Below are positions 1-6,244 of a DNA stretch of 11,755 nucleotides, one piece after another. The stretch is taken from contig CAYJOD010000143.1 in the NCBI GenBank assembly GCA_964371655.1, forward strand, positions 1 through 11,755, read 5' to 3'. The stretch's first letter is position 1. Each line of letters starts with the position of its first letter. The notes beneath the pieces are model-generated. The model made no database searches. It saw only the letters and a program-made list of their open reading frames with translations, and was not told the DNA's origin. The position numbers and the translations under genes were made by a program. Source of the stretch: CAZGSN01 sp964371655 (GTDB lineage: Bacteria > Desulfobacterota > Binatia > HRBIN30).

Positions 1-7
1 GGACAAA

Positions 8-25
8 GCGGTGGCAAGCCACCGC
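8..25. repeat. short perfect hairpin (GCGGTGGC/GCCACCGC)
   Basis: An 8-bp perfect inverted repeat with only two bases (AA) between the arms. It lies in a gene-free edge region and resembles short palindromic repeats scattered between genes in many environmental genomes. No T-run follows, so a terminator role is not supported. Confidence 0.5.
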
Positions 26-82
26 ACTCCACAACTTATCGTGTCCACAGATCGTTCCACGGCCGAATTCATGTGCAAAGCC

Positions 83-103
83 GCGCAGGACTTCAGCCTG
101 CGC
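83..103. repeat. short hairpin repeat (GCGCAGG/CCTGCGC)
   Basis: A 7-bp perfect inverted repeat around a 7-nt loop, the second palindrome in the gene-free stretch 1-178. It is another short dispersed-repeat candidate. I see no coding region or RNA gene in 1-178. Confidence 0.45.
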
Positions 104-178
104 CGGTCATTGGCGAGCTACGCCGCTTGTCGCCCGTCGTAGCCAGCCCTTCGTGAACGACTCGGCCGTGGCGCCGAC

Positions 179-466
179 TCACGCCTTATCGTGGGGTAGT
201 CGGCGATTCGGTTCCGCGACGTGATGGTATTCGCTGGCCTCGAGCTCGATGGAGTTATCGCCGGGTGATCTGGCGACGCGGCGGCGAAACACCAACGGCA
301 GCACCAGCGCGGCAAACAACCCGCCCACGGCAAGCGCTGCCGCCAACGAGAACGCCAGCAGGAGCAGCGGCGCCGCGATGATCAAGCCGAGCCACAGCGG
401 CACATTGCCGCGATACACGAACACCTTCGTGGATGGATCGCGATCGGTGTTGTCGTTCTCTTTCAT
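179..466 (-). CDS. small hypothetical membrane protein (95 aa)
   Basis: The family is not recognised. The protein has a polar, acidic N-terminus (residues 1-20) and an almost uninterrupted hydrophobic stretch at residues 22-60, long enough for a helical hairpin of two membrane segments. An Arg-rich boundary (RRRVAR, about 61-66) follows, then a polar tail of about 30 residues. By the positive-inside rule the tail is probably cytoplasmic. The ATG at 464-466 is supported by a GGAG about 8 nt upstream. The gene lies downstream of the M20 peptidase on the same strand but is separated by about 115 bp containing a tandem repeat, so co-transcription is uncertain. Existence as a gene rests on the clean transmembrane pattern and the RBS; function is unknown. 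Confidence 0.6.
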   Translation of the reverse strand: MKENDNTDRDPSTKVFVYRGNVPLWLGLIIAAPLLLLAFSLAAALAVGGLFAALVLPLVFRRRVARSPGDNSIELEASEYHHVAEPNRRLPHDKA

Positions 467-540
467 CTGCGAGTCTCCAATACTCCGGCCTGCAGCGTAG
501 CCGGATCCGAATGGCGAACAAGACGCGGCGAAGAGAGACG

Positions 541-564
541 CGGAGACACGGAGACACGGAGAGA
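541..564. repeat. tandem 8-mer repeat (CGGAGACA x3)
   Basis: Three head-to-tail copies of the octamer CGGAGACA (the third ends GAGAGA) sit in the gap between the M20 peptidase stop and the small membrane protein gene. A degenerate partial copy lies just upstream at about 533-540. Similar GGAGACACGG-type intergenic repeats are common in several environmental phyla. No coding role is visible. Confidence 0.6.
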
Positions 565-582
565 AACCAGGGGGAAGGGGGC

Positions 583-1992
583 TTACATTTCGCTTTCATC
601 GTCCAGCGCGCGCAGCAGGAGAAACAGCTTCTCGGTTCCCTCGCGCAGGTTGCGTACGGATAGGCGTTCGTTGATGCCGTGCTCGCGCTTGCTTTCCTCT
701 TCATCCAGCGCAAACGGCGTGAACCCGTAACTGGCGATCCCCTTCTCGCGAAAGTAGTGGCTGTCGGTGAAGCCGGTGAGCACGGTGGGCGCGATCGCGG
801 CTTTCTCGGCCGCTGCCATCCGTCCGAGAACGCTGTAGAGCTTGGTCGCGGTTGGCGACGACGACGGCGGAAAGTTCAACAGCACCTCGACCTGAATCGA
901 TGGGTCATCGAGAGTGCGGCGGACGCCGTCGATGAACTGTTGCGGGTCCTGGTCGGGGAGCAAACGGCAGTCGAGCTCGGCGCTCGCCGTTTGGGGGATG
1001 ACGTTGGTCTTCGCACTCGCTTGCAGGACGGTGGGGGTGAGGGTGTTGCGCACGAGTGCGGCGTAGTGGCGATTGCCGAGGAACTCGCCGCGGAACTCCT
1101 CGTCGTTGAGGGCGCTGCGTAGATCGTTGAAATGCTGGCGCTCCGCGTCGGCGTGCACAACCGCTAGAGCGGCGAAGTAGGCCTGCACTTCCGGGGTCAC
1201 GCGCAGCGGCTGCTCGGAGACGCGAACACGTTCGAGGCCACGCAGCAGGCGCGTCACCGACGTCTCCGGCGGCGGTGACGACCCGTGCCCGGCGTCGCCG
1301 CTTGCCGTCAGCTTCAACCAGCACGGCGTCTTCTCCGACACCGCGACGGCGTAAACGTGGCGCCCGTCGCCGTCGACTTCAATGTCGCCGCCTTCGTTGA
1401 GGACGAGCTCGGCATTGCTGAACAGGCTGAAGTGATTCTCGACCATCCATCCGGCGCCGAGTGTGCCGCCGGTTTCCTCGTCTGCCGTGCCCAGGAAGAT
1501 GACGTCGCGTTTGAGCCGCACCCCACTGCGATGCAGCAGAAACATCGCCATGGCATCGGCGACGCCGACGCCCTTGCAGTCGAGGGCACCGCGTCCGTAC
1601 ACGTAGCCATCGCGAACGATGCCGGCGAACGGCGGCACTTCCCATTCGCTTGCCGTGGCCGGGACGACGTCGAGATGGCTCAATAGAATGATCGGACGCC
1701 CCGCGCCCGAGCCTTTGAGGCGGGCCACCACCGAGCCGCGTCCGGGCTGCGATTCGAACACTTGCGCTTCGATATGCTCGGATTGGAAGCGTTTGGCCAA
1801 GAAACGCGCCGCGGCGGTTTCGTTGCCGGGCGGGTTGGACGTGTCGATGCGAATGTACTCGCTCAGCAGCTGCGTCGCTTCCTTCTCCGCAGCTGCCATA
1901 TCGAGGTCGGCCGCCTTGGCGGAAGGCGGAACGACAAACAAAAGCGCGCAGACGGCGAGCCGTTGTCCCGCTGCCCAAGCCCGGCTCTTCAT
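583..1992 (-). CDS. M20 family zinc metallopeptidase, probably exported
   Basis: 469 aa, in the size range of carboxypeptidase-S/ArgE/DapE-like M20 hydrolases that cleave peptide or N-acyl amide bonds with a di-zinc site. Residues 1-27 form a plausible Sec signal peptide (basic start, hydrophobic core, AKA before the cleavage point), so the mature enzyme is probably periplasmic or lipid-facing. Visible M20 landmarks are SHLD (His106, Asp108), GALDCKG (bridging Asp138), DEE (base Glu172, ligand Glu173), LNEGG (Glu200), the dimerisation-domain histidine in GDAGHGSSP (His236) and EHGINE (His438). All expected metal ligands are present. The ATG overlaps the stop codon of the upstream VOC gene (ATGA), implying translational coupling. 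The substrate cannot be read from sequence; M20 peptidase is secure, a narrower name is not. Confidence 0.93.
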   Translation of the reverse strand: MKSRAWAAGQRLAVCALLFVVPPSAKAADLDMAAAEKEATQLLSEYIRIDTSNPPGNETAAARFLAKRFQSEHIEAQVFESQPGRGSVVARLKGSGAGRPIILLSHLDVVPATASEWEVPPFAGIVRDGYVYGRGALDCKGVGVADAMAMFLLHRSGVRLKRDVIFLGTADEETGGTLGAGWMVENHFSLFSNAELVLNEGGDIEVDGDGRHVYAVAVSEKTPCWLKLTASGDAGHGSSPPPETSVTRLLRGLERVRVSEQPLRVTPEVQAYFAALAVVHADAERQHFNDLRSALNDEEFRGEFLGNRHYAALVRNTLTPTVLQASAKTNVIPQTASAELDCRLLPDQDPQQFIDGVRRTLDDPSIQVEVLLNFPPSSSPTATKLYSVLGRMAAAEKAAIAPTVLTGFTDSHYFREKGIASYGFTPFALDEEESKREHGINERLSVRNLREGTEKLFLLLRALDDESEM

Positions 1993-2393
1993 CCCGCATG
2001 CTCCTTGAGCTCGACGACGTAGCCGTCCGGATCATTGATGTAGATGGCCAGTCCCATGCCGCGCGCTCCCATACGCATCATCGGCGCATCCTCGATCACG
2101 TTGACGCCACGCTCCTTTAGATACGGGATGATGTCACGGAGCCGACCGTCGACCTCGATGCAGAAGTGCAGGAAGCCACCCTTCATCATTCCCTCGGCGG
2201 GCTCGAAGCTCGGGTCGGGGACGAGATCGAGGAGTTGATCGCCCACACGCGCCGAAACGAATGGGCGCGTACCGGCGCGATACTCATCCAGGAACTCGAT
2301 CGGCAGCCCGAGAACGTCACGGTAGAACCCGAGCGCGCGATCGAGATCGCGTACACGCAAGACGAAATGATCGAGAGCGGTGACATGAATCAT
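1989..2393 (-). CDS. VOC superfamily (glyoxalase/dioxygenase fold) protein
   Basis: 134 aa with two beta-alpha-beta-beta-beta modules typical of vicinal-oxygen-chelate proteins. The N-terminal module has LDHFVLRVRDLDRALGFY, and the second begins around FLHFCIEVDG (about residue 75). Likely metal ligands are His9, His76 and Glu128 (VVEL), the usual H-H-E set of a single-subunit glyoxalase or lactoylglutathione-lyase-like protein. A longer in-frame extension upstream exists, but I chose the ATG at 2391-2393. An AAAGGAG lies 6 nt before it, and the extension would be translated repeat sequence with no family similarity. The gene is first in an operon with the M20 peptidase (4-nt overlap). Many VOC proteins of this size are annotated only generically; catalytic role and substrate are unknown. 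Confidence 0.88.
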   Translation of the reverse strand: MIHVTALDHFVLRVRDLDRALGFYRDVLGLPIEFLDEYRAGTRPFVSARVGDQLLDLVPDPSFEPAEGMMKGGFLHFCIEVDGRLRDIIPYLKERGVNVIEDAPMMRMGARGMGLAIYINDPDGYVVELKEHAG

Positions 2394-2399
2394 GGCGGG

Positions 2400-2406
2400 C
2401 TCCTTT
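2400..2406 (-). promoter_or_regulatory. ribosome binding site deciding the VOC start
   Basis: AAAGGAG on the minus strand, 6 nt before the ATG at 2391-2393. It favours this start over the longer in-frame ORF reaching 2540. Confidence 0.7.
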
Positions 2407-2467
2407 GGAGATGCCCGATCGCGGGCCTCGACCCGCAAGCGAAGCATGCCCGGTATTTGAAAGCACA

Positions 2468-2594
2468 CCCTCTCCCGCATCACCGCGGGAGAGGGCGGGG
2501 GTGAGGGATCCTGTTCTTCCACGATGCTTGCTCCGCCCAACCGCGCCGCGGTTCCCTCACCCTAACCCTCTCCCGCAAGTAATGCGGGAGAGGG
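2468..2594. repeat. pair of inverted GGGAGAGGG hairpin repeats
   Basis: Two hairpins share the same perfect 11-bp stem, CCCTCTCCCGC/GCGGGAGAGGG, at 2468-2495 (6-nt loop) and 2566-2594 (7-nt loop). Each has a CCCTCAC-type flank, but on opposite sides, so the copies face each other around an insert of about 70 bp. They occupy the divergent intergenic region between the VOC gene and the NnrS-like gene. They resemble dispersed REP/MITE-like elements. One or both could act as bidirectional attenuators, but there are no T-runs. The remaining stretch, 2595-2806, holds no gene I can support; the promoters of both divergent genes are presumably here, but I could not place them convincingly. Confidence 0.8.
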
Positions 2595-2806
2595 GAGCTG
2601 TCTTTAGCCGTTGGCTCGGTAACCTGAAGAGTCCTTCTCGGCATCGTAGGATTCTGAACATCAGCAGTACAGAGCACACACAACACGCGGTCGGGCGACA
2701 GACTACCGCGGCGTGGATGTGAATTACAGTCAGACCCTTGGGTTCCTCGTCGGCACCGTTCATCACATTGGCGCGCCGCGCCACCCTCGGTTATCGTCGC
2801 GGTCTC

Positions 2807-4378
2807 ATGGGACAGGAAACGCAACGCAATCAGCCGGCGGTGCCGAGTGAGCGGCGGCCGCCAGCGGCCACGGCGCCGGCACGGCCGCGGCCGACAAGCT
2901 ATCTGCGGTTCCTGATCGCCAGCCTTCTGTTCGCGCTCACCTTCGGCTCGACGCTGGGGGCGTGCATGCTCGCCAGTATGACCCTGCCGTGGAACCTGCT
3001 GCACGGGCTACCGCTGGCCGCGGTCAAGACCGCGCACGGCTACGCGCAGGTGTACGGTTTTGCCACCCTGTTCATCATGGGCGTGGCCTACCACGTCGTA
3101 CCGCGCTTCAAAGGTGTGGCGCTGATCGCGCCCGGGTGCGCGGCGCCCTCGTTCTGGCTGCAGGTCAGTGGCGTCCTGCTGGTGGCGCTTGCAATGCTCG
3201 CGGGAGATTCGGTAGCGGCGCTTGCGTGGCCGGTGGGCAGCGCTGCCTTGTTCGCCGCCGCGCTGCTCTTCAGTTGGAGTATCAGCCGCACCCTCGCAGC
3301 CGGTCGCGCCACTTCCGAGCGCATCGAGCCGTTCTTGCAGGCTGGTTGTCTGTGGCTGGTCGCCGCCACGGCCCTCGGCCTGATCGCGGCAAGCAGCGGC
3401 CGCGCCGCGCTGCAGCCGGCGATGTGGGAGATGGCGCTGTGGGGCTTCGTCGGCTCGTGGCTGCTCGGCGTGAGCTTACGCATCCTGCCAGGGTTCATGG
3501 GCGTCGCGCAGCAGCTCGGCTCGATGAACAAGAAGCTCTTCATCGCGTACCAGGGCGCGGTTGCCGCCTGGGCAGGCGTGGCGGTCGTAGAGACGTGGCA
3601 GCTGGTGCCGGTGGCGCGCGCCGTTGCCGGAGGCGCGTTGGTGTTCAGTGTCGCCGCTCTGGTGTTGCGCCTCGGTGTGCTCGGACGGCGCCAGCGCAGT
3701 GAAGGCGATCGCGGCGGCTACGCGAAGTTTATCGTCGCCGCCTATGGATGGGTGCTGGTGGCGCTGTTCTTCGCCCCGGGCTGGAGCGCGGTGGCGGCGC
3801 TCAGCGGCGGCGGTACGCCCGCCCTGCTCGTCGACTTCGGCCGCCACGCTTTCACCCTCGGCTTCCTGACACAGACGATCATCGGCGTTGCCACGCGCGT
3901 CGTTCCGGTATTCAGCGGAGCACCGCTATGGAGCCGAAGCACGCGTGACGCCACCTTCTATCTCCTCAACGCGGCGGTGCTGACGCGCGGCTTTCAGGTG
4001 GTCGTCGAATTGGCCGGGAGCGACACCCTGTGGCCGTACATCTCGCTCTCCGGTGTCTTCGGCGTGGCCGCGTTCGCAGCGTTTACACTCAACGTGTTCA
4101 TGACGATCCGTTCCGGCTCCGTAGCCCAGGTTGCTGGGAAGAGCGCGGATGCGCCGGGTGTGCCGAGCGCCGACGACATCGTCGCCAACTTGCTACGGAT
4201 CCCTGGGGCGCTGGAGCTGCTGGTGGCGCACGGGCTGCACCGTCTGAGCGATCCGGAGATGCGCGCCGCGATGGCCGGCACCGTGACCCTGCGCCAAGCC
4301 TGCCGCATCCACGGAATCGCCGTCGACCCATTGATCACCGATCTGCGACGCCTCGCGGAGGCGAAGCGACCCGCGTGA
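2807..4378 (+). CDS. NnrS-like 12-TM protein with C-terminal DUF1858-type domain
   Basis: 523 aa from the ATG at 2807 (an in-frame TTG at 2738 would add 23 residues; neither start has a clear RBS). After a Pro/Arg-rich cytoplasmic N-terminus there are about 12 hydrophobic segments. Two carry NnrS/heme-copper-like histidine signatures: AHGYAQVYGF followed by AYHVVPRF (about 75-100), and RHAFTLGF followed by TRVVPVFSG (about 345-375). NnrS proteins are heme- and copper-associated membrane proteins linked to nitric-oxide/nitrosative stress and denitrification. Residues about 455-519 form a soluble domain (LLRIPGALELLVAHGL, then LRQACRIHGI) matching the DUF1858 type found with hybrid-cluster and DUF438/DUF2249 redox proteins. 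The paired-Cys motif of redox-disulfide members is absent, with only one Cys visible. A role in NO handling is family inference. Confidence 0.75.
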   Translation: MGQETQRNQPAVPSERRPPAATAPARPRPTSYLRFLIASLLFALTFGSTLGACMLASMTLPWNLLHGLPLAAVKTAHGYAQVYGFATLFIMGVAYHVVPRFKGVALIAPGCAAPSFWLQVSGVLLVALAMLAGDSVAALAWPVGSAALFAAALLFSWSISRTLAAGRATSERIEPFLQAGCLWLVAATALGLIAASSGRAALQPAMWEMALWGFVGSWLLGVSLRILPGFMGVAQQLGSMNKKLFIAYQGAVAAWAGVAVVETWQLVPVARAVAGGALVFSVAALVLRLGVLGRRQRSEGDRGGYAKFIVAAYGWVLVALFFAPGWSAVAALSGGGTPALLVDFGRHAFTLGFLTQTIIGVATRVVPVFSGAPLWSRSTRDATFYLLNAAVLTRGFQVVVELAGSDTLWPYISLSGVFGVAAFAAFTLNVFMTIRSGSVAQVAGKSADAPGVPSADDIVANLLRIPGALELLVAHGLHRLSDPEMRAAMAGTVTLRQACRIHGIAVDPLITDLRRLAEAKRPA

Positions 4379-4400
4379 AACAACTGATGCGATAGGAATT

Positions 4401-4503
4401 TCTCGCGCCAAGCCGCAAAGCCGCAAAGGGGGCAAGTCCTTATTGGCTCTTGCTGTTGTGATTATTCTTGTCTTCCTTCGCGGCTTGGCGTCTTTGCGCG
4501 AGA
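4401..4503. repeat. 103-bp fold-back repeat (MITE-like)
   Basis: Two 29-nt arms (4401-4429 and 4475-4503) are inverted copies with 4 mismatches, beginning TCTCGCGC and ending GCGCGAGA. They enclose a less GC-rich 45-nt centre. The element fills most of the gap between the NnrS-like gene and recX. The arms are made of AAGCCGC-type submotifs common in dispersed intergenic repeats. It has no coding capacity. It could be a nonautonomous mobile element or an RNA hairpin; no target-site duplication was recognised. Confidence 0.75.
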
Positions 4504-4563
4504 TCCGCTTTCAGCGGTAGGGTGCGCCGCGCGCAACGATCGGGTGTTTGCTAGAGAGCAGAC

Positions 4564-5016
4564 GTGGCTTCATCGCAGCGCCAAGATCCGTGGCAGCAAG
4601 CGGTGCGTTGGCTCACCGCCGGCGATCGTAGCGCGCACGAGCTGCGCGCCCGTCTCGCCGCTCGCGGTCACACCGCGGCGGCAATCGACGCCACCATGAA
4701 TCGACTGCGTGGCGCCGGTTACATCGACGACGCACGTGTTGCCGCTGTGGCCGTCGCGGCTGCGGCGCGACGCGGGCAGGGCAGCGAAAAGGTGCGGGCG
4801 CAACTGCTGGCACGCGGCATCGACGCCGCATCCGTGGAGGACGCCATCGAGGCGTCGTTCGACGATGAGATCAACCTGGCGCGCGACGCCCTGCACAAAC
4901 GCCAGCACACCGCGCCAAGCACCCCCAGCGAACGCGCCAAAGCCGCGCGCTTCCTGGCCCAGCGCGGGTTTCCGGAGGCGATCGTTCTTGCCCTACTCGG
5001 TGCCGCAGAAAGCTGA
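4564..5016 (+). CDS. recX: RecX family regulatory protein
   Basis: 150 aa, matching RecX, a small three-helix-repeat protein that binds the RecA filament groove and modulates recombination and SOS induction. The first repeat carries RSAHELRARLAARGH (about 22-36) and the diagnostic GYIDDARVA (about 52-60). The second has GSEKVRAQLLARGID (about 73-87) and the third SERAKAARFLAQRGF (about 122-136). The start is GTG at 4564 with a modest AGAGAG upstream. recA is not next door, at least within this window; upstream is a fold-back repeat. The stop codon TGA (5014-5016) directly abuts the stop of the convergent antitoxin gene, leaving no terminator space. Confidence 0.87.
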   Translation: MASSQRQDPWQQAVRWLTAGDRSAHELRARLAARGHTAAAIDATMNRLRGAGYIDDARVAAVAVAAAARRGQGSEKVRAQLLARGIDAASVEDAIEASFDDEINLARDALHKRQHTAPSTPSERAKAARFLAQRGFPEAIVLALLGAAES

Positions 5017-5301
5017 TCAGGATCGCGAGAGGCGTACACGACCGCGACGATCAAGATTGCCGGCGAATTCCGTGCGCAGCTCACGTATGGAGGACTGCAG
5101 GTCAACCAAGTCCCCGTTCAGTCGAATGCTTCCGCGCAACCCCGCAAACGCATCGTGTTTCTTGCGGTGACCAGATTCGACGTTCGGTTCGGGGACGATT
5201 CGTGCCACCGGTTGGCCCCGTCGTGTGCGGATCACGGGCTCGCGCGTCCGCTGAACCTCATCGGCCAATCGCCCGAAATCCTTACGGGCCGACTGTCGCA
5301 C
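5017..5301 (-). CDS. Phd/YefM-type antitoxin without partner toxin
   Basis: 94 aa. Residues about 4-38 (KDFGRLADEV, then RRGQPVARIVPEP) match the DNA-binding half of Phd/YefM antitoxins. GLRGSIRLNGDLVD (about 53-66) matches the toxin-neutralising linker seen in Phd partners of PIN toxins. Compared with the second Phd in this window (10099-10332), it lacks about 6 residues of the first beta strand and has a longer C-terminal tail. The GTG start at 5299-5301 lies 3 nt after the higA stop (TAG, 5305-5307), so no longer N-terminus is possible. No PIN or RelE toxin follows; recX converges instead. It is either a third component of the higBA operon or a decaying orphan antitoxin. Family confident, function uncertain. 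Confidence 0.72.
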   Translation of the reverse strand: MRQSARKDFGRLADEVQRTREPVIRTRRGQPVARIVPEPNVESGHRKKHDAFAGLRGSIRLNGDLVDLQSSIRELRTEFAGNLDRRGRVRLSRS

Positions 5302-5304
5302 GGT

Positions 5305-5622
5305 CTACGCATGGGCCGAAGCGTGCGCGAGGCGCTGCTTGGGGACGTAACGCTTGACCTTGACCTGTCCCTCCCGATCGCGGGTCTGCGCGATGTCGTA
5401 TGAGGACTGCATCCGCATCAGCGTGTCCATCTTCACGCCGAAGGCTTTCTCCAGCCGCAGAGCCATGTCCCCGGAGAGATCAGCCCTACCGTTGAGCAGA
5501 CTCGATAGGGCAGGACGGGAAACCTTCAGCACCGCCGCCGCCGCGGTGACCGTCAGCCCGGTGGGCTCGATAATCTCCGTTCGGATGAAATCCCCGGGAT
5601 GGGGTGGGCTCTTCATCGGCAT
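5305..5622 (-). CDS. higA: HigA-type antitoxin (HTH, XRE family)
   Basis: 105 aa. The N-terminus SPPHPGDFIRTEIIEP is the signature opening of HigA antitoxins. The helix-turn-helix spans about residues 24-50 (VTAAAAVLKVSRPALSSLLN), followed by DLSGDMALRLEKAFG. HigA binds and neutralises HigB and represses the operon. The toxin gene precedes the antitoxin gene, the usual inverted order for higBA, with 19 nt between them. The ATG at 5620-5622 has an excellent AAGGAGG 7 nt upstream. An internal ATG two codons later is possible but less well spaced. The C-terminal tail (about 82-105) is longer and more basic than in many HigA proteins. Confidence 0.9.
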   Translation of the reverse strand: MPMKSPPHPGDFIRTEIIEPTGLTVTAAAAVLKVSRPALSSLLNGRADLSGDMALRLEKAFGVKMDTLMRMQSSYDIAQTRDREGQVKVKRYVPKQRLAHASAHA

Positions 5623-5629
5623 CGCGTCT

Positions 5630-5636
5630 CCTCCTT
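5630..5636 (-). promoter_or_regulatory. strong ribosome binding site of higA
   Basis: AAGGAGG on the minus strand, 7 nt before the higA ATG, inside the 19-nt higB-higA gap. A near-ideal site next to a higB with a GTG start fits the need for antitoxin excess over toxin. Confidence 0.75.
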
Positions 5637-5641
5637 GGTTC

Positions 5642-5932
5642 CTAGTGGTAGTCTTCCAAGCTCAGGTCAAAGATCTCGCGCTTCGTTGTGTCGACACGGA
5701 ACGTCAGACGCCGATTGCGGGTGACGCTCAGGCTCCACGTCCCCTTGCGATCACCGGTCAGCGTGTGCACCCTCCAGACCGTCAGCGCCTGCAACTCCTC
5801 GGGGTCGTTCATGTCGTCGAGATACGCGAACATCTTTCGGAGCTTGTCCACGGTATCGGGAGGCACTCCTTTCGCGTTACCATCCACGTAGAGCCGTCTG
5901 AGACCCTTATGAGAGAAGCTCTGTATCTTCAC
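5642..5932 (-). CDS. higB: HigB-type toxin (RelE/ParE fold mRNA interferase)
   Basis: 96 aa, full length for the family. The sequence runs from the typical SFSHKGLRRLYVDGNAKGVP start, through the VHTLTGDRKGTWSLSV core (about 55-70) with the conserved basic residues, to the FDLSLEDYH C-terminus. All are recognisable HigB/YgjN-like landmarks. These toxins cleave mRNA on the ribosome and are held inactive by HigA. The start is GTG at 5930-5932, with no clear RBS, which would keep toxin expression low. It is the first gene of a minus-strand operon higB-higA-phd. The integrase remnant lies immediately upstream on the opposite strand. Confidence 0.9.
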   Translation of the reverse strand: MKIQSFSHKGLRRLYVDGNAKGVPPDTVDKLRKMFAYLDDMNDPEELQALTVWRVHTLTGDRKGTWSLSVTRNRRLTFRVDTTKREIFDLSLEDYH

Positions 5933-5941
5933 CGGCGCACT

Positions 5942-5976
5942 GTAGCCTATAGCTTAACACCTACCAACAACATCGC
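5942..5976 (-). promoter_or_regulatory. possible higB promoter/operator
   Basis: An A/T-rich patch upstream of higB, unusual in this GC-rich window, reads on the minus strand as ATGTTG, then 16 nt, then TATAGG. This is a weak sigma70-like pair. An imperfect palindrome AGCTATAGGCT covers the -10 candidate and could be the HigA operator. This is pattern-matching by eye only. Confidence 0.3.
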
Positions 5977-5982
5977 GTAAGC

Positions 5983-6105
5983 CACGCCGTCGTGTTCCCA
6001 AGCGCCGCGCTTGACGGCATCCCATGGCTCATGGCAATGCGGCTGCACGGTTCGGGGGTGCGCTTGATGGAATGCCTGCGTTTGCGGGCCAAGGATATAG
6101 ACTTC
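5983..6105 (+). pseudogene. remnant of an integron-type tyrosine recombinase (IntI-like)
   Basis: About 40 codons in frame with GTG 5992 read AVVFPSAALDGI, then PWLMAMRLHGSGVRLMECLR, then LRAKDIDF. This matches the segment of integron integrases around the first catalytic arginine (compare [22 protein letters not shown] in IntI1). That Arg is present, in GSGVR at 6061-6063. Upstream, the usual stretch between the VVL motif and the LDG motif is shortened, and an in-frame TAG lies at 5950-5952. Downstream, similarity stops right after KDIDF, so the RHR and Tyr parts of the catalytic site are gone. It is therefore a non-functional fragment, not a gene. It points towards the attC-like site about 70 bp away, on the same strand. 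The identification is by recall of the family and is fairly specific. Confidence 0.65.
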
Positions 6106-6177
6106 AGGGAATCGACCCCAAAGGAAGATACCTTCCTCCACCGTTTGAATGCTTGCCAGACTTCAATGTATGAGCGC

Positions 6178-6244
6178 GCATGAACGGGGGTGTGTTGACC
6201 CGCCGACATCGGCGCGGGTTTATCGGGTTAATTCGCAGTTCGGC
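6178..6244 (+). repeat. attC-like integron recombination site, copy A
   Basis: A 67-bp imperfect palindrome has left box GCATGAAC (6178-6185), L-type arms TTGACCCG (6195-6202) and CGGGTTAA (6224-6231), and right box GTTCGGC (6238-6244), which matches the GTTRRRY core at 6 of 7 positions. The arm-spacer-core order on the right (GTTAATTC, GCA, GTTCGGC) closely resembles classical attC right halves. Positions 6167-6219 match copy B with one mismatch in 53 nt, and weaker similarity extends left to about 6138. A cassette-style ORF begins at the base after the core, and an integrase remnant lies just upstream. The non-ideal C in the core suggests decay or a diverged family. Confidence 0.6.

Noticed and set aside
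541..564. Possible CRISPR-like repeat
   Set aside because: The units are 8 nt, directly adjacent and without spacers. It is a simple tandem repeat.
2394..2540. N-terminal extension of the VOC protein by 49 residues
   Set aside because: It would translate one of the hairpin repeats, and a strong RBS sits before the internal ATG at 2391-2393.
4613..5105. A hidden PIN toxin downstream of the orphan Phd antitoxin
   Set aside because: The minus-strand frames here were read for LDTH, DxxR and TxD motifs and none occur. The sequence is fully explained by recX on the other strand.
5961..6209. Minus-strand ORF beginning MSAGQHTPVHARSY, similar to another at 10669-10944 (MSAGQPTPVHARSY)
   Set aside because: The similarity comes entirely from the shared attC-like repeat read backwards. 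The rest of the two ORFs is unrelated and overlaps the integrase remnant and the PIN toxin respectively.
6149..6244. Upstream extension of the 116-aa cassette protein
   Set aside because: The extended frame reads through the attC-like palindrome, and the added residues (MLARLQCMSAHERG) do not belong to the recognisable part of the protein.
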